Positions 52,066 to 61,064 of a stretch of DNA of 64,000 nt are shown here, in pieces. The stretch is from Bacteroidetes bacterium HGW-Bacteroidetes-16. GTDB lineage: Bacteria > Bacteroidota > Bacteroidia > Bacteroidales > F082. A model generated the notes under the pieces. That model searched no databases. It had not been told where the DNA came from and saw nothing but the letters and a program-made list of their open reading frames with translations. The translations under genes and the position numbers were made by a program. Within the stretch, counting starts at the first letter, position 1; each line of letters starts with the position of its first letter. The stretch is taken from positions 1-64,000 of the forward strand of contig PHDN01000013.1 of assembly GCA_002840975.1 (NCBI GenBank), written 5' to 3'.

Positions 52066-52410
52066 TTATTTTATAGCATCCACAATTGCTTTAAAAGCTT
52101 CTGGATTGTTCATGGCTAAATCAGCGAGTACTTTGCGGCTGATTTCGATGTTTTTACCGTGTATTTTACCCATAAATTCTGAGTACGTCATATCATACAG
52201 ACGAACAGCAGCATTGATGCGCATAATCCACAGTGACCTAAAATTACGTTTATTAACTCGTCTGTCCCGGTAGGCATATTGTTGACCTTTTTCGTACGAA
52301 TTTTTCGCGACCGTCCAAACATTTTTCCTGGCACCAAATTGACCTTTGGTTTTATTCAGGATCTTTTTTTTCCGTGCCTTTGAGGCAACTGAATTTACTG
52401 ATCTTGGCAT
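52066..52410 (-). CDS. rplT: 50S ribosomal protein L20
   Basis: This 114-residue protein has the L20 signature: [24 protein letters not shown], and Trp-Ile-x-Arg-Ile-Asn-Ala. It is the last gene of the thrS-infC-rpmI-rplT operon. In the 78-bp gap before it (minus strand) there is a small CTCCTGAAGAGGAG hairpin. Confidence 0.97.
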   Translation of the reverse strand: MPRSVNSVASKARKKKILNKTKGQFGARKNVWTVAKNSYEKGQQYAYRDRRVNKRNFRSLWIMRINAAVRLYDMTYSEFMGKIHGKNIEISRKVLADLAMNNPEAFKAIVDAIK

Positions 52411-52488
52411 TTTTTTAATTTTTCTTCACCTTAGCGCTCCTCTTCAGGAGACTTTTTGAGCTAAAAGCAAAAGTTAAACAATAATAAA

Positions 52489-52683
52489 TTAACTGCGAAG
52501 CAATGAACGAATGTTCTTTTCATCTGCTTTATCAATCACTGTAAAGTAGGTTAAATTACGTTTACGTTTGGTTGACTTTTTAGTCAAGATGTGACTTTTA
52601 TAAGCATGCTTCCTCTTAATTTTACCTGTGCCGGTAAAGGTGAACCTTTTCTTGGCACTGGATTTTGTTTTCATTTTAGGCAT
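52489..52683 (-). CDS. rpmI: 50S ribosomal protein L35
   Basis: This 64-residue basic protein starts [14 protein letters not shown], the L35 signature, with Lys-Arg-Lys-His-Ala in the middle. It lies in the conserved infC-rpmI-rplT order. Confidence 0.97.
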   Translation of the reverse strand: MPKMKTKSSAKKRFTFTGTGKIKRKHAYKSHILTKKSTKRKRNLTYFTVIDKADEKNIRSLLRS

Positions 52684-52716
52684 TACTTAATTATTTATAG
52701 TTAGTGAACAATAGAA

Positions 52717-53265
52717 TTACTTTTTTGGTGTCAGGATCATAATCATGCGTTTGCCTTCGAGTTTTGGCAGGCTCTCAACTTTGCCATATTCCTCCAACTC
52801 TTGAGCAAATCTTAACAGAATATATTCTCCTTTGTCTTTATAAATGATGGACCGCCCTTTGAAAAACACATCCACTTTAACTTTAGCCCCTTCTTTTAAA
52901 AAATTCTCGGCATGTTTGAGTTTAAAGTTAAAATCGTGTTCATCTGTATTGGGTCCAAGTCTGATTTCTTTGATGATTACCTTGGCTGTCTTAGCCTTCA
53001 TTTCTTTTTGTTTCTTTTTTTGTTCAAAAAGAAACTTCTTGTAATCCATGATGCGACAAACCGGTGGACTTGCACTTGCTGAAATTTCCACCAGATCAAG
53101 AGCTTGTTCCTCAGCAAGATTTAAGGCATCGCGAAGTGGGAATATACCACTTTCCACGTTGTCTCCAACCAAACGAACCACCGCCGCGGTAATCCGTTGA
53201 TTGATCCTGTTAGGATCTTCTTTTTTCATTTGGGCTCCGCCTCTTCCTCTAAAATTTGCGATAAT
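52717..53265 (-). CDS. infC: translation initiation factor IF-3, probable ATT start
   Basis: IF-3 binds the 30S subunit and checks the start codon. The N-domain (Arg-Ile-Asn-x-x-[10 protein letters not shown]), basic linker (Gln-Lys-Lys-Lys-Gln-Lys) and C-domain (Arg-x-Gly-Pro-Asn-Thr-Asp-Glu-His-Asp) are complete. The first ATG (53229) has no ribosome-binding site. Twelve codons upstream, an in-frame ATT (53265-53263) follows TAGGAGG by four bases and gives the typical basic start [10 protein letters not shown]. E. coli infC also uses ATT for autocontrol. I give the ATT start. Confidence 0.85.
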   Translation of the reverse strand: MIANFRGRGGAQMKKEDPNRINQRITAAVVRLVGDNVESGIFPLRDALNLAEEQALDLVEISASASPPVCRIMDYKKFLFEQKKKQKEMKAKTAKVIIKEIRLGPNTDEHDFNFKLKHAENFLKEGAKVKVDVFFKGRSIIYKDKGEYILLRFAQELEEYGKVESLPKLEGKRMIMILTPKK

Positions 53266-53288
53266 GTTTCCTCCTATTTATGTTAAAC

Positions 53289-55229
53289 CTAATTTACCTG
53301 CATGATTGCATTTACTTCATTGTTAATAAGTTCAGCAAAGTCATTGATGCTATATGTTCCCATATCGCCTTCGCCGTGCTTACGAACCGATACCGACTGA
53401 TCATTTTCTTCCTTTTCACCAACTACCAACATAAACGGTATCTTTTTCATCTCTGCATCTCTGATCTTCCTTCCGGTTTTCTCACTCCTTGAATCAATCA
53501 GGCCGCGAATTTCGTGTTTTTTTAGCAAACTTAAAACTTTTTCTGCATATTCCTGGTATTTCTCACTGATGGGAAGGATGATAACCTGGTCAGGAGTAAG
53601 CCACAACGGGAAATTTCCGGCACAATGTTCAATCAATACGGCCACAAACCGTTCCATCGATCCAAAGGGGGCGCGGTGAATCATCACGGGACGATGCTTT
53701 TCATTATCAGCTCCGATATAGGTTAAATCAAACCGTTCGGGCAAATTGTAGTCCACCTGAATGGTGCCCAACTGCCACTTTCTCCCAATGGCATCCCTGA
53801 CCATAAAGTCCATCTTAGGTCCATAGAATGCAGCCTCTCCATACACGATTTTTGCACCCAGGCCCCGCTCTTCTCCTACCTCAATGATGGCGCGTTCGGC
53901 TTTTGCCCAATTTTCTTCGGTACCAATATATTTTTCCGGATTATTGGGGTCGCGGAGCGAAATCTGAATCAACACCTCATTAAAATCGAGTGCTTTAAAA
54001 ATTTGTTGAATAATGTCGATCACGCCATTAAACTCACTTTTTATCTGGTCGGGTGTGCAGAAAATATGCGCGTCATCCTGAGTAAAACCTCTAACTCTGG
54101 TCAAACCATGCAGTTCGCCACTTTGCTCGTAACGGTACACGGTTCCAAATTCGGCCAGCCGGATAGGCAATTCTTTGTATGAATGGGGTTTGAAGTTGAA
54201 TATTTCGCAATGATGGGGGCAGTTCATCGGTTTGAGAAAAAATTCTTCTCCTTCCATGGGGGTGGTAATCGGGCGGAAACTTTCTGCACCATACTTCTGA
54301 AAATGACCAGAGGTCTTATACAAGTTCACATTACCAATGTGGGGGGTGATGACAGAATCGTATCCTGCATCTTTTTGAACCCTCTTTAAATATTGTTCCA
54401 GTTTCTCACGCAATGCAGCTCCTTTAGGTAACCACAGGGGTAATCCCTGACCTACTTTTTGCGAAAACGTGAATAACTCAAGCTCTTTACCTAACAACCG
54501 GTGATCCCTTTTCCTGGCTTCTTCCAATAAAACCAGGTAGTCATCCAGCTCCTTTTTCTTGGGGAAACTGATTCCATAGATCCGGGTAAGCTGTTTGCGC
54601 TTTTCATCACCACGCCAATACGCACCAGCGATCTTTAAAAGTTTGATGGCTTTAATAAAACCCGTGTCGGGCAAGTGTGGCCCACGACAAAGATCGGTGA
54701 AAACTCCGCTTTTGTAAAACGTAATCTCACCATCGGGTAAGTCTTTGATCAGCTCCAGTTTATATTCATCACCCTTGTTGGTGAAATAGTCAATGGCTTC
54801 TTTTTTACTCACTTCACTTCTGTCGTAAGTCTGTTTTTCTCTGGCCAGCTCAAGCATTTTTTGCTCGATCTTACCAAAATCTTTGTCCGAAATGTCGTAA
54901 GGACCGAAATCGATGTCATAGTAAAAACCATTCTCAATATCGGGACCGATGCCAAATTTTACACCGGGGTAAAGTATTTCAATGGCTTCGGCCATGAGGT
55001 GGGCAGATGAATGCCACATGGCTGATTTGCCTTCTTCATCATTCCATGTAAGTAACTGTACACGGGCATCTGAATAGAGAGGCCTGGTAGCGTCCCAAAC
55101 CTCACCGTTCACTTTTGCAGCAAGTACATTGCGAGCTAATCCTTCACTTATGTCCCTGGCAATGGTCATAGCGGTTACTCCCGCTTCATAGTGCTTTACC
55201 GAATTGTCAGGAAGTGTTATATTGATCAT
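53289..55229 (-). CDS. thrS: threonyl-tRNA synthetase
   Basis: This 646-residue class II synthetase has a TGS domain (1-62), an editing domain with [10 protein letters not shown] (about 74-83), and a catalytic core with the zinc cysteine in [17 protein letters not shown] and His-Arg-Ala-Pro-Phe-Gly-Ser. The C-terminal anticodon-binding domain completes it. The length matches E. coli (642). It is the first gene of the operon; infC follows after 23 bp. Confidence 0.97.
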   Translation of the reverse strand: MINITLPDNSVKHYEAGVTAMTIARDISEGLARNVLAAKVNGEVWDATRPLYSDARVQLLTWNDEEGKSAMWHSSAHLMAEAIEILYPGVKFGIGPDIENGFYYDIDFGPYDISDKDFGKIEQKMLELAREKQTYDRSEVSKKEAIDYFTNKGDEYKLELIKDLPDGEITFYKSGVFTDLCRGPHLPDTGFIKAIKLLKIAGAYWRGDEKRKQLTRIYGISFPKKKELDDYLVLLEEARKRDHRLLGKELELFTFSQKVGQGLPLWLPKGAALREKLEQYLKRVQKDAGYDSVITPHIGNVNLYKTSGHFQKYGAESFRPITTPMEGEEFFLKPMNCPHHCEIFNFKPHSYKELPIRLAEFGTVYRYEQSGELHGLTRVRGFTQDDAHIFCTPDQIKSEFNGVIDIIQQIFKALDFNEVLIQISLRDPNNPEKYIGTEENWAKAERAIIEVGEERGLGAKIVYGEAAFYGPKMDFMVRDAIGRKWQLGTIQVDYNLPERFDLTYIGADNEKHRPVMIHRAPFGSMERFVAVLIEHCAGNFPLWLTPDQVIILPISEKYQEYAEKVLSLLKKHEIRGLIDSRSEKTGRKIRDAEMKKIPFMLVVGEKEENDQSVSVRKHGEGDMGTYSINDFAELINNEVNAIMQVN

Positions 55230-55395
55230 TTTTAAAAATACTAAAAAAAATTGGCTGCAAAATTACTAAAAACTCTCTAAACTACATTCTTTTAGTGGAT
55301 TAAAATTTCATGAGTTATCAGCTTTTATTTGTTGACTGTTTTAGAGGGCTTCAAAGGAAGGGTCCATTCTTAAGTTTTTGTATGGAACCAGAGCC

Positions 55396-56022
55396 TTACC
55401 TCAAATAATCACTTACTATTTTCGAAATGTCTCTCTTGATCTGAGGCCAGGTTTGTCCTTTGAAGCTGACCGGTGTTTCACTGTCTTCAGCCTCAATAAA
55501 GTAGGTAATTGCATTAGGTAAACTAATGGCCAGCATCTGTGTAGGGTATTTCTGTTTGTGCCAGTCCATGAGCTGCTGCAAGGTAAAATGTTGAAGCAAT
55601 TCATGCAAGTCCCAATAGTCTTTTTTCTGAGCCCTGCCCAGGATGGCCTGAATCTTCATAGCGGCAATGTCAGCACTGCTGTACATCCTGATAGTATCTT
55701 CAACAACAAATTCACTAATAGGCTGATGTGGAAAATATACTACATCAACTTTAATTTTCCGGAGATAGCAAAAGATTCCCCATTGTTTATGACCGCTTTC
55801 ATAAACAAATTCACTACCAAACTCCTGAGCAAATTCGTCTTCGATTTGAAGGTGGTCAAACTTTTCATGATAAAATAAATCCAGGTCAATTGAACTGCGA
55901 TGACCATAACGCAACGAAAGGGCTGTTCCTCCCACCAAAGAGAACTTATGAAGCGAAGGCAACTTCATTAGTTTCTTTAATAAGGAAAGAGTCCCGGGTT
56001 CAACTGTCTCAAGGTGTAGCAT
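55396..56022 (-). CDS. AbiEii/AbiGii-type nucleotidyltransferase toxin
   Basis: This 208-residue protein has the AbiEii nucleotidyltransferase core: Leu-Val-Gly-Gly-Thr-Ala-Leu-Ser-Leu-Arg-Tyr-Gly-His-Arg (about 28-41) followed by Ile-Asp-Leu-Asp-Leu-Phe with the metal-binding aspartates (D46, D48), and a later Lys-Asp-Tyr-Trp-Asp-Leu motif. Such toxins add nucleotides to tRNA or GTP-dependent targets and cause abortive infection when their antitoxin is lost. It overlaps the upstream small gene by 46 bp. Confidence 0.82.
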   Translation of the reverse strand: MLHLETVEPGTLSLLKKLMKLPSLHKFSLVGGTALSLRYGHRSSIDLDLFYHEKFDHLQIEDEFAQEFGSEFVYESGHKQWGIFCYLRKIKVDVVYFPHQPISEFVVEDTIRMYSSADIAAMKIQAILGRAQKKDYWDLHELLQHFTLQQLMDWHKQKYPTQMLAISLPNAITYFIEAEDSETPVSFKGQTWPQIKRDISKIVSDYLR

Positions 56023-56279
56023 CTGAATGATTCTATGGGTTTATCAATGACTGCACTCGCCAAATGTATGCGGTGTTCCGGCAAAAATTTGGCTTTCAGC
56101 AGGACTTCCGTTACCAGCTCGTCCCCGTAATAACGCCGGCATTGGCGTATGTCGTCCACATCACCCCGTTCAAAAACGCGCTCAATCACAAAGCTGGCTT
56201 TGCCATCGTAATCAAGCTTGTCGAAGTTCACATCCCAAAAGATGCGCCTATCGAAAACCGGTTTATTTTTCTGACTCAT
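55977..56279 (-). CDS. probable antitoxin partner of the AbiEii-like protein
   Basis: This 100-residue protein has Asp-Arg-Arg-Ile-Phe-Trp-Asp near the start, a Phe-Val-Ile-Glu-Arg-Val-Phe-Glu-Arg-Gly-Asp helix and Cys-Arg-Arg-Tyr-Tyr-Gly. This pattern is seen in small proteins that precede AbiEii-like genes in Bacteroidota (DUF6922-like). The large overlap with the toxin gene implies coupled translation. The antitoxin role is inferred from position. Confidence 0.7.
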   Translation of the reverse strand: MSQKNKPVFDRRIFWDVNFDKLDYDGKASFVIERVFERGDVDDIRQCRRYYGDELVTEVLLKAKFLPEHRIHLASAVIDKPIESFRCYTLRQLNPGLFPY

Positions 56280-56370
56280 CTCGCAAAATTAACCAAATAT
56301 CGGATATGATAGAAATGAACATTGAAGTTGATGAAGTGGTTTGTGATACAATAGTTAACCTGAAAAATAA

Positions 56371-57302
56371 TTAAGACATTTCAGCCCCGATATAACAACG
56401 GATATCCTTGCTCTTAAAAAAGGTTTTGGCTTCAAGTAACTCTTGTTGCGAAGGAGTTTGGTAATGAATTCCTTCGTATTCCTGGCCCAAAAGAGCGTAT
56501 TTTTCTCTTCCCAGATGATGTAATGGCAACAGGTTGATTTCCTTCCATTTCGTACTTAGAATCAAATCGGCAATTGCCGCCATGTTTTCAATGTCGTTGT
56601 TAAATCCCGGAATAAAGGGCATGCGAAATACGAGTTTGCCTTGAAATGTTTCGTTTAACTTTTTGATATTACTTAGGATGAGTGAGTTGCCACTTGATGT
56701 CCCGGTTTGATGTATACAGGTATTCATGTGTTTTATATCGAAAAAAATCCAGTCGATAAAGGGGATTGTTATTTTAAAATGTTCCCAGGGGACCTGTCCA
56801 CATGTTTCGATGGCCGTGTGGATGTATGCATCGTAACATTTTTTTAATAAGTCAGATACAAAATGAATTTGGTTGAGGGGCTCCCCTCCGCTTAACGTTA
56901 CTCCTCCATCCTTACCCCAATACTGCCGGTCGCGTTGAATAATTTTAAATAACTCCTCAATCGAAACATCGCGTCCACTCATCCGCAAGGCATCCGTAAA
57001 GCAATGGTCAACACATGGTTGTTCGTTGCATTGTTTGCATAACATTCTGTCAATCTTAAGCTTATCATCCTGTAACTGCAATGCCTGATGGGTGCAGGCA
57101 GCTATACAATTACCACAGGAAATACATTTGGCGGCATGGTACATGGGCAGTTTAGAGAAAGAGATACCTTCCGGGTTAGAACACCAAAACAATGTAACGA
57201 ACATCCTTTCATAAAAATCACACTTCTTGCGCCAGGGCCGTCATGAACCGAAAATCCCTGAATATCGAAAATTCTTCCAACGACCTGCGTTTTCAATTCC
57301 AT
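56371..57302 (-). pseudogene. hpdA: 4-hydroxyphenylacetate decarboxylase activase, frameshifted
   Basis: This radical SAM enzyme installs the glycyl radical on HpdB. The N-terminal part (from the ATG at 57302: [14 protein letters not shown]) and the rest (from about 57185) are in different frames. They join at a run of four T on the minus strand (57186-57189). Five T would give Cys-Ser-Leu-His-Cys-Phe-Trp-Cys, the C-x3-C-x2-C cluster motif. Two further ferredoxin-type cysteine sets (Cys-Ile-Ser-Cys-Gly-Asn-Cys and Cys-Lys-Gln-Cys) and Gly-Gly-Glu-Pro are intact. It is either a recent mutation or a sequence error. The start overlaps the hpdC stop. Confidence 0.82.
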
Positions 57303-57532
57303 GAAAAATCTTTACAGGTTGTAGCCTTCATATCAGGATAAGCTATTGTCGTGGTCATGCATTTACCCAGGAGATCTCCATTAAGCGAAAAGTGTTTGCA
57401 ATATCTGCATTTTGGGGCTTTTTCAAAGTCATCGCATGCTGAATCATCTGCGTTAATGGTTTTCTTTGTTCGTTTACAAATTCCCTTGTAAACATCAACA
57501 GCCAAATAATATGCACAGTCCATGTGGTTCAT
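57293..57532 (-). CDS. hpdC: 4-hydroxyphenylacetate decarboxylase small subunit
   Basis: This 79-residue iron-sulfur protein starts at Met-Asn-His-Met-Asp-Cys-Ala; the frame is open 17 codons further upstream. It has eight cysteines in two groups: Asp-Cys, Gly-Ile-Cys, Ala-Cys in the N-terminal half, and Cys-Arg-Tyr-Cys, Lys-Cys, Thr-Cys in the C-terminal half. This is the pattern of the HpdC gamma subunit, which carries two [4Fe-4S] clusters and is unique to hydroxyphenylacetate decarboxylase among glycyl-radical enzymes. It lies between hpdB and hpdA. Confidence 0.85.
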   Translation of the reverse strand: MNHMDCAYYLAVDVYKGICKRTKKTINADDSACDDFEKAPKCRYCKHFSLNGDLLGKCMTTTIAYPDMKATTCKDFSWN

Positions 57533-57554
57533 ATCTATTGATTTAGGTGTTAAA

Positions 57555-60236
57555 TTATATGTCGACGTATTCGGTACGCGCAATTACTTCGTCCTGTATT
57601 TGTTTACCGAGTTCAACCCAATATTGTGTAAATCCGGCAACACGCACCATCAATCCTCTGTATTTTTCAGGATGTTTCTGAGCATCTTTCAGCATACGCG
57701 AATCAACAACATTGAATTGGACATGAAATCCTCCTTTTCGCAGGTAAGCTTTTATCAACTCCAAAAATTTGCGTGCCCCTTCACGTCCCTGAATAGCGGA
57801 CGGGTGAATTTTCATGTTCAACTGAGAATTTTGCGACAACGCGTGGTTGTAACAGGTAGCAGAAGAAAACAAGGCGTAGGGTCCGTTTCGGTCGGTTCCG
57901 GGATAGGCGGAAACTGATCCGTCAGCAAAAGTAGTCCCTCCGAGTCTTCCATCCGGGGAGGCGAGGGTTACAGCTCCCATCGGACCATGTGTGGAAACGG
58001 AAATCTGGCATGAATATAACGGTTCTCCGTAGAGCGAAAGATAATTTTCGCACATGGCACTAAACCATCCCTGCCATTCTTTGAAAATACCGTCTACAAA
58101 GGGATCGTCATTGCCATATTTTGGGGCGTCCAGGCATTGTTTGTGAATTTTAAGCCAGTTGAGGTGGTTTTCGGTTTTTTGTTGTTCGGTTAAACTGTAC
58201 GATTTTGTTTCGAGTGCCGAAACATATCCAAAATTTTCCTGAATGGCTTCTTTTAATGTTTCAAGTGAAAAATTATGCTGCTCAAAAACATTTTGTCTGA
58301 TGGATGCCAACGAATTAATTAGATTAACACCCCCGCAGATTTCCACATTAAAAGTCCGGTTGTAACGGCTGCCTTTTCGACTGATGTCTCTTCCCGTTTG
58401 CAAACAGTCGGGCTTTAGCATGCTGTTGATAATCGAAGGCGATATTTTTCCCCAAATATCGTGTTGGATGTTGTTCGTAAGCGTTAATACTTCAACCGTC
58501 AGGCTAAAATATTGTTTGAAGGCTGTCCAGATTTCATCATACGATTTGAGCTCAAAACCATGATCAGGATATACCCTCCTTCCTGTTCTTTTGTCCGATC
58601 CGTGGAATAATACCGTTTCTAAGACTTTTGGTAAAGAAATAAAATGGACGCCCACACTGGTAGCGGGTGCCGATCCTCCGGGAATATAATGAACAACTCC
58701 GTTTATCTCCAGGGGCATCCAGCTTCCGGCTGAAGTTTCCAGACATCCGCCAATCGACCAGGCACGCGCTTCTTCCACATCCATTCCTTCTTTTTTAAAA
58801 TTGTTGAGCAGGAATTCCATGGCTACACGGTTGTTGATCCAGGCAGGATATCCGGTTCCGATTTTAGTACATTCAATCCCTTTCATCAAAAACTCTTCGG
58901 GAAGTTTTTCATCGTATAATAAGCTCAGGGTGGGTTGAGGGGTATCGCAGGTGATGGCCGATTCCAGCATCAGCATCTCCAATTCGTTGGCAGCGCTTTC
59001 GCCATCTTTTGTCAGTCCGCCAATGCATAAGTTGTTGAATGTATTGCCACTGAGTACGCCACCCACAACACCCATCGAAGCAAAACAATCCAGTTCGGTG
59101 AACTTCATACGCATACACTCGAGTAATTCTAGTGTGCGGTCCCTGGTTAGTTTGCCTTGATCTATGTCTTGTTTCCAATAAGGATATAATACTTGTCCAA
59201 GTCGACCTGGTGATAAACCTGAGATAGCGTCCTCATTCAGCACGGCCACATGAAAAATCCAAACCAATTGCAAAGCATCCTGAAAACTCCGCGGAGGATT
59301 GTTGGCCAGCCAGGTTAGTCTGTCGGAAATTTCCAGATATTCCGATTTATTTGAAGGCTCTTCTTCGAATGAAGCCATCAGTTGGGCTTCAGCAGCATGG
59401 TTATTAATCCACTTTTGCATCCCTTCGAGCATGACATGAACTGCCTTGTAAAAATAGATCCTGTCCATTTCGGGAACTCCGGCTGATTGATCAATTTTCT
59501 CATTACAAATATTTTTAATTCCCTCGATGCCATATTGCAAGGGGTAAATGTAGTTCATCACCTCACGTCCTTGTGGCAAGGTATAACCTGAATCAAACAT
59601 GCAAATAACGGCCCGCATGATTTCTTCTTTTTCGTGATAACCAGGTACCAGTTGTTCATACTTATGACCTACATCATCCACCGACTTGTTAAACCATCTT
59701 TTAGCAATATTCAGCAAAATGGGCATTTCCTCTTTTCTGAGACCGAACTTTCCTGCAATCGAAAGTACATTTCCGGCACTTTTGGTAACATTGCCGCCAC
59801 CTTGTCCCATGGTAGTCACTTTATCGGCACTGATTTTCCCTGCTTCCAGCGCATCTTTATAGAGTTGATCTTCCTGCGCCATGAAAAATGCTTCGGAAAG
59901 CCATGGCATCGGATAGGAGCCCCTGAGATAATTGGATTTTCCCATCACCAACAATTCGCCTGGAAAAATGGCGGGTGTCAGGTGTTCAAAACCTGCTTTC
60001 AGTGCTTCGGCCCTTCGAACAATTGATATTTCACCTTCCAACTCTTCCCATCGGCGGGTGTACCAATAAGGAAATTCTACAGACGCAGATGATTTGGTGT
60101 CAAAATAGAGCTGACGCGTTTTTTCTGTTCTGGCAGAAGCTGATTTTTTAACTTCACGTGATTGAACCTTGCCTTCAGGTATGGTGCCATAATAATGATA
60201 GGTAGGGCATTCTAAGTTAATTTCATCGGAATTCAT
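57555..60236 (-). CDS. hpdB: 4-hydroxyphenylacetate decarboxylase large subunit (glycyl-radical enzyme)
   Basis: This 893-residue glycyl-radical enzyme converts 4-hydroxyphenylacetate to p-cresol and CO2. The thiyl cysteine and its partner are in Gly-Gly-Cys-Leu-Glu (C498, E500). The glycyl radical is G868 in Arg-Val-Ala-Gly-Phe. H531 and E632 match, with a constant offset of five, the clostridial H536 and E637 that contact the substrate. The offset also fits C503/E505 and G873. The length is normal (about 900). It is followed by the small subunit and activase. The reaction needs strict anaerobiosis. Confidence 0.9.
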   Translation of the reverse strand: MNSDEINLECPTYHYYGTIPEGKVQSREVKKSASARTEKTRQLYFDTKSSASVEFPYWYTRRWEELEGEISIVRRAEALKAGFEHLTPAIFPGELLVMGKSNYLRGSYPMPWLSEAFFMAQEDQLYKDALEAGKISADKVTTMGQGGGNVTKSAGNVLSIAGKFGLRKEEMPILLNIAKRWFNKSVDDVGHKYEQLVPGYHEKEEIMRAVICMFDSGYTLPQGREVMNYIYPLQYGIEGIKNICNEKIDQSAGVPEMDRIYFYKAVHVMLEGMQKWINNHAAEAQLMASFEEEPSNKSEYLEISDRLTWLANNPPRSFQDALQLVWIFHVAVLNEDAISGLSPGRLGQVLYPYWKQDIDQGKLTRDRTLELLECMRMKFTELDCFASMGVVGGVLSGNTFNNLCIGGLTKDGESAANELEMLMLESAITCDTPQPTLSLLYDEKLPEEFLMKGIECTKIGTGYPAWINNRVAMEFLLNNFKKEGMDVEEARAWSIGGCLETSAGSWMPLEINGVVHYIPGGSAPATSVGVHFISLPKVLETVLFHGSDKRTGRRVYPDHGFELKSYDEIWTAFKQYFSLTVEVLTLTNNIQHDIWGKISPSIINSMLKPDCLQTGRDISRKGSRYNRTFNVEICGGVNLINSLASIRQNVFEQHNFSLETLKEAIQENFGYVSALETKSYSLTEQQKTENHLNWLKIHKQCLDAPKYGNDDPFVDGIFKEWQGWFSAMCENYLSLYGEPLYSCQISVSTHGPMGAVTLASPDGRLGGTTFADGSVSAYPGTDRNGPYALFSSATCYNHALSQNSQLNMKIHPSAIQGREGARKFLELIKAYLRKGGFHVQFNVVDSRMLKDAQKHPEKYRGLMVRVAGFTQYWVELGKQIQDEVIARTEYVDI

Positions 60237-60487
60237 GTTGTCATTTTTTTAGTTACCGATTCCGTTAATCCTTGAGTTGATGTTGTAGCAGATGAAGGAA
60301 TTGCTATCAAAATAAAGCCGGGAGGAGAGTTGAAATATATTAAACGAGCAACAGTAATAAATGATTTAAATTCAATAATCTCTCCTCTCAATGCCTTGGT
60401 TAACAGTTCAAATGCTACAATTTGTAAATATACAATAAATATAAAAAATTGCTGAATAGATATTGAGTTTTTTTTGTTCGGAACAAA

Positions 60488-61036
60488 TCAAAGGGACGTT
60501 TCCTTTATAAAATAAAGTCTCGAGTCCTCGACCTGATAGAACAGTGGGGCAACCATGATCATTGGATAGCGCAATCTGAGTCGTTTGGCTTCACTTAATA
60601 TGAAATCGACTTCGTTTTTTATCTCAAAATAGGGAGCATAATGATTAAAGTGTTCTTCGGCAAACATCCTGTCCCAACCTGCTTTTTCTATAAGACCTTC
60701 AATAAACAAATCTTTACGTGCCGCCAGGTTAACCATGCCACAGTTGTTGTGTCCGATAAGTGCAATGTGCTGAATATCTCCAATGGCAATGGCATAAGAT
60801 ACTTTGAACTCACTGTATTTTAAGTTGGCTCCACCCGATCGGATAATGAAGGTGAAATTATCGGGAATATGCAGATGTTTTCGGTTATCCATGCACATTC
60901 CAACCAGAAGTTGTGCCTTTTCGTAAGGTTCGAAATCCTGAAGCCGGTTGTGATAGGATACCAATAATCCGATGGGCGTGTTCCGGTAAGCTGCCGGTAT
61001 ATCGTCTAAAGCGTTGATCGTGATCAGTTTACTCAT
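60488..61036 (-). CDS. beta-carbonic anhydrase-like protein
   Basis: This 182-residue protein has the zinc ligands of beta-class carbonic anhydrases: Cys-Met-Asp-Asn-Arg (C48 with the D-x-R dyad) and His-Asn-Asn-Cys-Gly-Met (H96, C99), with Ile-Ile-Arg-Ser-Gly-Gly-Ala before the second ligand. It interconverts CO2 and bicarbonate. It lies on the same strand upstream of the decarboxylase operon, 250 bp away, and might handle the CO2 released. That link is an inference. Confidence 0.82.
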   Translation of the reverse strand: MSKLITINALDDIPAAYRNTPIGLLVSYHNRLQDFEPYEKAQLLVGMCMDNRKHLHIPDNFTFIIRSGGANLKYSEFKVSYAIAIGDIQHIALIGHNNCGMVNLAARKDLFIEGLIEKAGWDRMFAEEHFNHYAPYFEIKNEVDFILSEAKRLRLRYPMIMVAPLFYQVEDSRLYFIKETSL

Positions 61037-61064
61037 GTAGTTTTAGATAAAATCATTTAACAAA

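Noticed and set aside
57102..57302. A separate 66-residue protein at the start of hpdA
   Set aside because: It is the true N-terminus of the activase; its own C-terminal part is an out-of-frame reading after the one-base deletion.
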